Source: Gammaproteobacteria bacterium (lineage in GTDB: Bacteria; Pseudomonadota; Gammaproteobacteria; Steroidobacterales; Rariloculaceae). Taken from it: 11,742 bases of DNA. The stretch is taken from contig SMWC01000002.1 of the NCBI GenBank assembly GCA_004357505.1, positions 1-11,742 on the forward strand, in the 5' to 3' direction. A program made the translations under genes and the position numbers. Shown here piece after piece: positions 7,494-11,742 of the stretch; positions within the stretch are counted from its first letter, which is position 1, and each line of letters starts with the position of its first letter. Below the pieces are notes generated by a model that ran no database searches, had not been told where the DNA came from, and saw nothing but the letters and a program-made list of their open reading frames with translations.

Positions 7494-7515
7494 CGGTTAT
7501 TCCCTCCGCTAACCG
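7494..7515 (-). other. Leader hairpin directly after the riboswitch aptamer
   Basis: On the minus strand CGGTTA (7515-7510) pairs with TAACCG (7499-7494) around a 10-base loop that carries the purine-rich GGAGGGAA. It begins 14 bases after the aptamer ends. No T-run follows, so it is not an intrinsic terminator. It is a candidate piece of the expression platform. Confidence 0.4.
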
Positions 7516-7528
7516 ACGTTAAACCAAC

Positions 7529-7717
7529 TGCAGGCCGGTATACGGGCTCGCGAGTGAGCCGTGGCTCGGAGTGATCGCCTTCCCATGCTTTTCAGCACAG
7601 TGGCCTGATAACCACCCTTGGACTCGCTTACCGTTGCGGGGGCAGCGACGGCCTTGTCAAGTTGACGCACCGTCTTCCCGTTCAACCCTCCGGTAGATTC
7701 ACCTTCGGGCACCTGCA
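7529..7717 (-). promoter_or_regulatory. Cobalamin (adenosylcobalamin-type) riboswitch
   Basis: Reading the minus strand, the conserved elements occur in the right order. First is the closing stem TGCAGG (7717-7712) with AGGTGCC. Next come GGGAA in the P3 region and the core GCTGCCCCCGCAACGGTAA, followed by GCGAGTCC. Then come the GCCACTGTGC element and GGGAAGGC. Last is the B12 box AGCCCGTATACCGGCC, whose end CCTGCA (7534-7529) closes the P1 stem perfectly. This RNA senses cobalamin and normally shuts down B12 uptake or synthesis genes when the vitamin is plentiful. It lies 156 bases before the btuB start, so btuB, the DUF6580 gene and the BtuF-like gene are predicted to be repressed by B12. 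Whether control acts on transcription or translation is not clear; the absence of a T-run hairpin before btuB favours translation. Confidence 0.96.
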
Positions 7718-7731
7718 ACACTGTCCAATTC

Positions 7732-7760
7732 AGTATCGTGAAACCGCTACGATATTTCAA
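7732..7760 (-). promoter_or_regulatory. Sigma70-like promoter of the B12 locus
   Basis: On the minus strand TTGAAA (7760-7755) and GATACT (7737-7732) are separated by exactly 17 bases. They match the -35 and -10 consensus at five and four of six positions. Transcription would begin near 7725, only a few bases before the first conserved base of the riboswitch, which is where a riboswitch promoter should sit. The agreement of position with function raises confidence above what the match alone would give. Confidence 0.6.
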
Positions 7761-7766
7761 GTCTTT

Positions 7767-7790
7767 ATCAGCCCACCAGAAACGGCTGAT
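7767..7790. terminator. Hairpin after the 88-residue gene, possible terminator
   Basis: ATCAGCC (7767-7773) and GGCTGAT (7784-7790) form a perfect 7-bp stem with a 10-base loop. It starts 5 bases past the stop codon of the minus-strand hypothetical gene and sits just upstream of the B12-locus promoter. No T-run follows on the minus strand, so termination would need another factor. It separates the two transcription units by position at least. Confidence 0.4.
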
Positions 7791-7794
7791 GAAT

Positions 7795-8061
7795 TTACCG
7801 CTGGGGTTTTCTCTTTGGCGTCGGCACCAGGTTGACGCGGCCGCGTTTACCCAGTTGCCGTTCGTTCAACAGAACGACAATCTCCTCCACCGCGCTGGTG
7901 ACGGCCTTGAGACTCCCTTGCCGGTAGCCGCGAATGGTGTTGGCGCCCTGTATGATCACATAATGATGCCAGTTGGCGCCTTCGGTACCGGGCGGTGGCT
8001 CGGTTTTGCGGACCGATACGATTTCGTAAGGACGAATTACTGCGGAAGTTTCATCGGTCAT
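7795..8061 (-). CDS. Small conserved-looking hypothetical protein
   Basis: The protein has 88 residues and no signal peptide or membrane segment. The core HHYVIIQGANTIRGYRQG (32-49) is followed by a predicted helix (SLKAVTSAVEEIVVLLNERQL, about 50-70). A strongly basic tail (GKRGRVNLVPTPKRKPQR) follows. I recall similar short proteins with a YVI-x-x-G-x-NTI-x-GYR core in Gammaproteobacteria, without a known function. The basic tail would suit nucleic-acid contact, but this is speculation. It lies 84 bases downstream of the RRM gene in the same direction and could share its transcript. ATG 8061 is the only plausible start; no clear ribosome-binding site precedes it. The gene ends at TAA 7797-7795, just before a hairpin and the B12-locus promoter. 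Confidence 0.7.
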   Translation of the reverse strand: MTDETSAVIRPYEIVSVRKTEPPPGTEGANWHHYVIIQGANTIRGYRQGSLKAVTSAVEEIVVLLNERQLGKRGRVNLVPTPKRKPQR

Positions 8062-8145
8062 GTAGTTTCGTGTGCAGGCAACGACACGTGCCAGCTCAAC
8101 GCTGGGCAGCGTAAGGTGTCAGTGGATCGAAGTTGCTGAGAGCGC

Positions 8146-8445
8146 CTACCAGCGATTGCCGCCGCCGAACCCACCACCACGACCGCCGGACCTCTTTTCC
8201 TGGGGTTTGGCCTCATTGACCTTCATCGGTCTGCCGTCGTAGTCGGTGCCGTTGAGGCTTTCGATTGCCGCCTGAGCTTCGGCGTCGGTGCCCATTTCGA
8301 TAAAGCCAAAGCCCTTGCTTTGGCCAGTGTCGCGATCGGTGATCAGTTTGGCGGATTCCACGGTTCCGGATGCCGCGAATTTATCCGACAGTTCCTGCTC
8401 GGTCGCCGAGTACGGCAGATTGCCGACATAGAGTTTCCTGCCCAC
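8146..8445 (-). CDS. RRM-domain RNA-binding protein with glycine-rich tail
   Basis: The protein has 99 residues and is a single RNA recognition motif. RNP2 is L5-YVGNL10 and RNP1 is K44-GFGFIEM51. Their aromatic residues Y6, F46 and F48 stack on RNA bases. The alpha2-beta4 part reads AEAQAAIESLNGTDYDGRPMKVNEAKP. A Gly/Arg tail (RSGGRGGGFGGGNRW, 85-99) follows. This is the typical layout of the small bacterial RRM proteins, which resemble plant and cyanobacterial glycine-rich RNA-binding proteins and are often cold- or stress-regulated RNA chaperones. The start is a GTG at 8445 with an excellent ribosome-binding site (AAGGAG, 5 bases away). A possible -10 (TATACT) at 8541-8536 would give a 5' untranslated leader of about 85 bases, long enough for temperature-responsive structure, but that is inferred. 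Confidence 0.93.
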   Translation of the reverse strand: MGRKLYVGNLPYSATEQELSDKFAASGTVESAKLITDRDTGQSKGFGFIEMGTDAEAQAAIESLNGTDYDGRPMKVNEAKPQEKRSGGRGGGFGGGNRW

Positions 8446-8525
8446 GATATCTCCTTCACTTTGACTCTAGAACCGCCTTAGATGAGGATCTGGGCACAAA
8501 ACACCGGAGACTCAATGGAGCGGGT

Positions 8526-8541
8526 TGAACCGTTCAGTATA
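8526..8541 (-). promoter_or_regulatory. Possible -10 element with overlapping palindrome, RRM gene
   Basis: On the minus strand TATACT (8541-8536) matches the -10 consensus at five of six positions, but no good -35 is seen 16-18 bases upstream. The bases that follow, TGAAC-G-GTTCA (8536-8526), form a perfect 5+5 dyad across the expected transcription start, a common operator position. Both calls are tentative. Confidence 0.3.
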
Positions 8542-8580
8542 TCTCAAAATGTTCGTTTCTGCGAAGCGTCGCCGCCGATG

Positions 8581-9228
8581 CTAGCGCCCGCCGCGCCCGC
8601 CTGACGGCCGTTGTACGGGCCTGCAGGGATGCTCCGGTTTCGTAGGATCGCAGACGTAGACGTTCTCGAAGTAGTTCCTCCACTGCCGCCAGGTTCGATT
8701 GGACGGATCGTACTTCCAGATCTTGCTGAGAATGAACAGCCGGTCATTGCCCAGCACGACCTTGTGTAGCGAGGCCACGCTCTGATCCTCGCTGAGTTCA
8801 CAAAGCTGCTCCCAGAAAATCATCGAATAACCGTTATCCGGCTTATCGTCCCGGATCTTCGAGCTGTAGTCGGAACAATTCTCCTGGTTGCTTTGCGAAC
8901 GGAGCTCGTAGACGCGCACGGCGGTCTCGATACCGGCGGTCGAGTGAAAGGCCTCCTGGCGCAGGGCTTCGGTCCAGTCCGAATGGTCCTGGCCGATCGG
9001 GAACAGGTAGGAGTCGGTCTTGGAGCCGTCGCTCAACGGCGCAGCCGGGTACCACTCCTCGGGCAGCGACAGGATCATCGTCTCCCGGTCCGTATTGGGC
9101 ATGATTTCAGGCATCTCTGAAGGTCCACCGCCCCTACCGCCGCCGCCACCGCCGCCCCGCTGGGCAGCAGCATGCCCAGCACACAACAAGCCGACGCCGA
9201 TCAGCGCCAGCGCGATGCTTGTTTTCAT
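8581..9228 (-). CDS. Secreted Gly/Arg-rich hypothetical protein with four cysteines
   Basis: The protein has 215 residues. A signal peptide covers residues 1-22 (MKTSIALALIGVGLL, cleavage after AAA). The mature protein starts QRGGGGGGGRGGGP, a flexible Gly/Arg linker, and ends with a second Gly/Arg patch, GGRGGR. The middle part (about 45-205) is rich in aromatic residues and has four cysteines, C118, C143, C193 and C202, which could form two disulfides in the periplasm. C16 within the signal is preceded by LL, so it is not a lipobox. I recognise no family and propose no function. ATG 9228 has GGGGA about 9 bases upstream. A possible -10 (TATAAA, 9279-9274) lies about 50 bases upstream of the start. 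The gene is on the same strand as the RRM gene but 135 bases away, and they need not be co-transcribed. Confidence 0.78.
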   Translation of the reverse strand: MKTSIALALIGVGLLCAGHAAAQRGGGGGGGRGGGPSEMPEIMPNTDRETMILSLPEEWYPAAPLSDGSKTDSYLFPIGQDHSDWTEALRQEAFHSTAGIETAVRVYELRSQSNQENCSDYSSKIRDDKPDNGYSMIFWEQLCELSEDQSVASLHKVVLGNDRLFILSKIWKYDPSNRTWRQWRNYFENVYVCDPTKPEHPCRPVQRPSGGRGGR

Positions 9229-9273
9229 AGAGATTTCCCCACGTTCCCCTTAGAAGGGCAGATTTCGTACGAA

Positions 9274-9279
9274 TTTATA
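9274..9279 (-). promoter_or_regulatory. Possible -10 element for the secreted Gly-rich gene
   Basis: TATAAA on the minus strand matches the -10 consensus at five of six positions, inside an AT-rich patch (CTATAAATTC) in otherwise GC-rich DNA. The sequence 17 bases further upstream is GC-rich and gives no recognisable -35. Transcription would start near 9267, giving a leader of about 39 bases. Confidence 0.3.
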
Positions 9280-9344
9280 GTAACGGCCGGCCACGCTCGC
9301 GGTTGACCGGCGAGTCTACATGGCCTTGGCGCCGAAGTGATGAT

Positions 9345-9421
9345 TGGCGCGCCCGGAGGGACTCGAACCCCCAACACCCGGCTTCGAAGGCCGGTACTCT
9401 ATCCAGTTGAGCTACGGGCGC
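9345..9421 (-). tRNA. tRNA-Arg (anticodon UCG)
   Basis: The minus strand folds into a full cloverleaf. The acceptor stem is GCGCCCG (9421-9415) with CGGGCGC (9355-9349), and the discriminator is G at 9348. CCA is encoded at 9347-9345. The D arm is GCTC...GAGT. The anticodon stem is CCGGC/GCCGG with loop CTTCGAA, giving anticodon TCG and so arginine (CGA codons). The T arm is GGGGG, TTCGAGT, CCCTC, with one G-T pair. It stands alone, with no other tRNA nearby, and marks the point where the strand of genes changes. Confidence 0.95.
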
Positions 9422-9435
9422 GTGCGTAATCGAAC

Positions 9436-9460
9436 GTTGCGGCAGTTATCCTACCGCAAC
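9436..9460. repeat. Inverted repeat upstream of tRNA-Arg
   Basis: GTTGCGG (9436-9442) and CCGCAAC (9454-9460) are perfect 7-base inverted copies around an 11-base centre. The repeat ends 14 bases before the tRNA 5' end, so it overlaps the region where the tRNA promoter should lie. It may be a protein-binding site; no T-run supports a terminator. The rest of the 9422-9622 stretch shows no gene. Confidence 0.35.
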
Positions 9461-9622
9461 TCAGCCGCAGACGACCTGCCTTGCCTGGCCGGGCATCGAT
9501 CTATCGGCGAAGACGCCAAAAAGTGCCCACCAGCCATTGACGGACGCCTGAGTCGGGCGATAGGGTGCGCTCTGCAGCCGGCGTAACGCGGGCACCCTGA
9601 CAACTCAGTAAGGATCAGTCAT

Positions 9623-10795
9623 ATGAAGCCAAACATGCGCATCCGGCACGCAATGTACATCTCACTCTTAGGCCTGGGCTTTGCGGAGTCATCCAGTGCG
9701 GCCACTGTCGCAGTATGCACGGACCTCGGTAATTTCACGATTGAGCTCTTCGATGAGCGCTCGCCCGCACATGTCGCGAACTTTCTGGAATACGTCGACC
9801 GAGGCTACTACACGGGAACGGTATTCCATCGCGTGATCGCCGGCTTCATGGTCCAGGGCGGCGGCTACAACCGCGAGTACCGTAACAAGCCTACCCTGAC
9901 ACCCGTGATGAACGAATCCAAGAACGGTGTCCGCAATGACCGCGGCACAGTCGCAGCCGCGAGAACCGGCGATCCACACTCCGCCACCTCGCAGTTTTAC
10001 ATCAACCTCGTTGATAACGCGTCACTGAACGCCTCCGGCGGCGATTGGGGTTACTCGGTGTTCGGCCGTGTCAGCGCCGGAATGGAAGTCATCGATGAGA
10101 TCGCAGCGCTATCGACCGGCAGCGGCGGGCCATTTCGATCCGATGTCACCGACCCGCTCGTGGCCACCACATCCATGGCGCGCATCGTCGAGGATCGTTA
10201 CCCGACATTATCGACAGAGGAACGTCACGCAACGCTGCTGCGAGAGATCGAAACCGCGGTCGCAGCGAACGACAATGCCACGGCCGCCGAGCGGTTCGGT
10301 GAGTACCGAGCCGCGTGCGGTGAATTAGAACCGGACCTGCTCTTCACGGAAGCGAGAGTCCTGGCCGCGGTCGACCGTAACCCCGCAGCGATCGAATCGT
10401 TGGACGAATTCCTGCGTGTTGCCGACACGACCAGTGAGACGTATTTGCAAGCGCTGTCCTTATCGAGACAACTCGATCCAGCCGTCAACGAACAACGCTC
10501 CGCGGCACAACAGCGCCTGGCCGAGCTCGCCGGTGATTGCGAATTTCCGACTGAGCCCACCACCCCCGACGCCAATATCGCCACGATGGAGCAGATGGTC
10601 GCGGGCCAAGACGATATCAAGACGTATATGGAGCAGAGCAACGAACTTCTGGAGTGCCTGGATGATCTCGCCGACGATCTCAAAGATGACGATCGTGAAA
10701 TGATTATCGCAGCGTACAATAACGCCGTTGACGAACAGGAAGGCGTGGCGGAACGCTTCAACGCGCAGAGAGTCCTCTTTTTGTCGCTTCAATAA
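9623..10795 (+). CDS. Exported cyclophilin-type peptidyl-prolyl isomerase with long C-terminal extension
   Basis: The protein has 390 residues. A signal peptide spans about 1-27 (MYISLLGLGFAESSSAA). The cyclophilin domain runs from about 28 to 190: it starts VAVCTDLGNFTIELF and includes the active-site segment FHRVIAGFMVQGGG (68-81, with R70, F75 and Q78). It continues with SQFYINLVDNASLN (123-136) and VFGRVSAGMEVIDEI. These proteins catalyse cis-trans isomerisation of X-Pro bonds in the periplasm, like PpiA. E. coli PpiA is only about 190 residues; here some 190 further residues follow that look mainly helical and acidic (for example ECLDDLADDLKDDD near the end). They may be a substrate-binding or scaffold region. 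ATG 9623 has AAGGA 9 bases upstream; ATG 9635 is an alternative. It is followed 14 bases later by the PD-(D/E)XK gene. Confidence 0.9.
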   Translation: MKPNMRIRHAMYISLLGLGFAESSSAATVAVCTDLGNFTIELFDERSPAHVANFLEYVDRGYYTGTVFHRVIAGFMVQGGGYNREYRNKPTLTPVMNESKNGVRNDRGTVAAARTGDPHSATSQFYINLVDNASLNASGGDWGYSVFGRVSAGMEVIDEIAALSTGSGGPFRSDVTDPLVATTSMARIVEDRYPTLSTEERHATLLREIETAVAANDNATAAERFGEYRAACGELEPDLLFTEARVLAAVDRNPAAIESLDEFLRVADTTSETYLQALSLSRQLDPAVNEQRSAAQQRLAELAGDCEFPTEPTTPDANIATMEQMVAGQDDIKTYMEQSNELLECLDDLADDLKDDDREMIIAAYNNAVDEQEGVAERFNAQRVLFLSLQ

Positions 10796-10809
10796 AGAAC
10801 TAGAGGAGC

Positions 10810-11565
10810 GTGCCAGGCTACTACAAAGGTAAGCGAACCCGGAACATCTACCAACCGGGAGACACGAAGCCGTTTAAGCTCAGCCGGAGCAAGATCGATC
10901 GCTTTGTCGAGTGCCCGCGATGCTTCTACATCGACCGCCGCCTCGGCGTCGATCGACCGCCAGGATTTCCGTTCACGCTGAATCTCGCGGTTGATACACT
11001 GTTGAAGAAGGAGTTCGATATCCATCGAGCTGCGAACACGCAACACCCGTTGCTCGAAACCTACGGAATCGATGCCAGGCCGGTCGCCCATGAAAACCTG
11101 ACTGCCTGGCGGCAGAACTTCGTCGGCATACAGCACCTGCACGAGAGTACCAATCTCCTGATCACCGGCGCGATCGATGACCTCTGGCAGGAGCCGGATG
11201 GCGCCTATGTCGTCGTCGACTACAAGGCCACCTCGAAGAACGATACGATCGATGTCCTCGATCAGCCCTGGCACGCGGGCTACAAGCGCCAGATGGAGAT
11301 TTACCAGTGGCTGCTGCGCCGCTACGGACTGAAGGTCGCCGATACCGGTTACTTCGTCTACGCCAACGGCTCAACCGATGAAGCAGCGTTCGATGCGCGG
11401 CTCGAATTCGAACTCACGCTGATCCCCTACACCGGCAACGATGACTGGCTCGACGGCGTGCTCGAAGAAATCCACGCCTGCCTGAACAAAGACCACATCC
11501 CGACGGCCGGATTCAAATGCGACTACTGCCGCTACCGCTATGCGGTGGCCGAGGTGACGGCGTAA
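10810..11565 (+). CDS. PD-(D/E)XK nuclease-superfamily protein with paired cysteines (Cas4/AddB-like core)
   Basis: The protein has 251 residues. The nuclease-fold core is visible: G120-A-I-D123 (strand with the first acidic residue), then VVVD137-Y-K139 (the D-x-K pair) and Q161-x-E163-x-Y-QWLL (the conserved helix). This order is the one in RecB/AddB/Cas4-type domains. The N terminus has C35-x-x-C38 (ECPRCFY) after KLSRSKIDRF, and the C terminus has C237-x-x-C240 (CDYCRYR), plus C224. Cysteines flanking the core recall the iron-sulfur cluster of Cas4 and AddB, though here the split is two and two rather than one and three. Metal binding and nuclease activity are inferred. No CRISPR array, cas or recombination gene is nearby. 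The GTG start at 10810 has GAGGAG only one base away, which is unusually close, yet no other start exists before the conserved KLSRSKI block. It may be translated by coupling with the gene before. Confidence 0.82.
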   Translation: MPGYYKGKRTRNIYQPGDTKPFKLSRSKIDRFVECPRCFYIDRRLGVDRPPGFPFTLNLAVDTLLKKEFDIHRAANTQHPLLETYGIDARPVAHENLTAWRQNFVGIQHLHESTNLLITGAIDDLWQEPDGAYVVVDYKATSKNDTIDVLDQPWHAGYKRQMEIYQWLLRRYGLKVADTGYFVYANGSTDEAAFDARLEFELTLIPYTGNDDWLDGVLEEIHACLNKDHIPTAGFKCDYCRYRYAVAEVTA

Positions 11566-11595
11566 CGAGAAAAATTAGAAGCAGGAAAACTCGAT

Positions 11596-11742
11596 ATGGC
11601 TAGCGAAAATTCAATCGTCATCAAACGTGTCTTTTCCGCCTCGGCCGAACGCGTGTTCGCCGCATGGACCGAAGTTGAGCTACTCAAGCAGTGGATGGGA
11701 CCAGGCAAAGTCACGGTGTCGGTCGCCGAGGTCGACCTGCGA
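11596..11742 (+). CDS. SRPBCC/AHSA1-type protein, 3' end outside the window
   Basis: Only the first 49 residues are present. The start SIVIKRVFSASAERVFAAWT followed by LLKQWMGPG is typical of the AHSA1 (Aha1-like) branch of the SRPBCC ligand-binding fold: a first strand, then a helix with VF-x-AWT and the W-x-GP turn. These are small, mostly cytoplasmic proteins that bind hydrophobic ligands or have unknown partners. They are often found next to ArsR-type regulators, but none is visible here. ATG 11596 has AGGAAAA upstream at a normal distance. It follows the PD-(D/E)XK gene by 30 bases, so it may share its transcript. The frame is open to the last base. Confidence 0.85.
   Translation, partial: MASENSIVIKRVFSASAERVFAAWTEVELLKQWMGPGKVTVSVAEVDLR

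Noticed and set aside
7509..7760. 83-residue open frame on the minus strand
   Set aside because: It lies almost entirely over the cobalamin riboswitch, whose conserved RNA elements explain the sequence.
8083..8120. Nested inverted repeats (GACAC/GTGTC and ACGCTG/CAGCGT) between the RRM and 88-residue genes
   Set aside because: The stems are short and separated by unequal unpaired arms, with no T-run; I could not assign a terminator or known RNA.
9344..9586. Open frame beginning MARPEGLEPPTPGF on the plus strand
   Set aside because: Its first part is the antisense translation of the tRNA-Arg gene; the RPEGLEPPTPGFEGRYS pattern is a well-known false protein call. The rest of it has no family features.
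10225..10761. 178-residue Ser/Arg-rich open frame antisense to the cyclophilin extension
   Set aside because: The composition is that expected of a shadow frame in GC-rich DNA, and the sense frame continues a confident gene to its stop.
10810..11565. Possible Cas4 of a CRISPR-Cas system
   Set aside because: No repeat-spacer array and no other cas gene is present in the window, and the cysteine arrangement is two plus two instead of the usual Cas4 pattern.

Overview
The window looks like a chromosomal stretch of a Gram-negative bacterium, most likely a gammaproteobacterium from an environmental lineage. Supporting signs are moderately high GC, TonB-dependent outer-membrane uptake, an outer-membrane lipoprotein with a lipobox, a cobalamin riboswitch ahead of btuB, and DUF6152 and LVIVD-repeat proteins of the kind common in uncultured Gammaproteobacteria. 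I see no transposase, integrase, phage gene or CRISPR array. The assignment is an inference from gene content and I cannot name a genus.

Layout. Positions 2-1929 (+) hold the 3' part of an LVIVD-repeat protein and then a secreted DUF6152 protein. A short two-helix membrane protein (1956-2207, -) converges on them. After a 218-base divergent intergenic region comes a phospholipase D-family lipoprotein with two HKD motifs (2426-3952, +), which converges on the best-defined system here, the B12 locus on the minus strand (7760 down to 3965). Read 5' to 3' on its own strand, that locus has a promoter (7760-7732), a textbook cobalamin riboswitch (7717-7529), a structured leader, the TonB-dependent receptor btuB, a DUF6580 membrane protein, and a BtuF-like cobalamin-binding protein that overlaps it in a GTGA arrangement. 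No BtuC permease or BtuD ATPase is present, so the small membrane protein is a candidate for the missing inner-membrane step.

Upstream of the B12 locus, still on the minus strand, lie an 88-residue conserved-looking hypothetical protein, a glycine-tailed RRM RNA-binding protein, a secreted Gly/Arg-rich protein with four cysteines, and tRNA-Arg (UCG). The strand then switches to plus: an exported cyclophilin-type peptidyl-prolyl isomerase with a long C-terminal extension, a PD-(D/E)XK nuclease-superfamily protein with paired cysteines, and the start of an SRPBCC/AHSA1-type protein that runs off the window. The last three are spaced 14 and 30 bases apart and may be co-transcribed.

The most notable points are the riboswitch-controlled btuB-DUF6580-BtuF set lacking BtuCD, the stand-alone copy of a membrane module normally fused to adenylate-cyclase/TPR proteins, and the free-standing cysteine-bearing PD-(D/E)XK protein.
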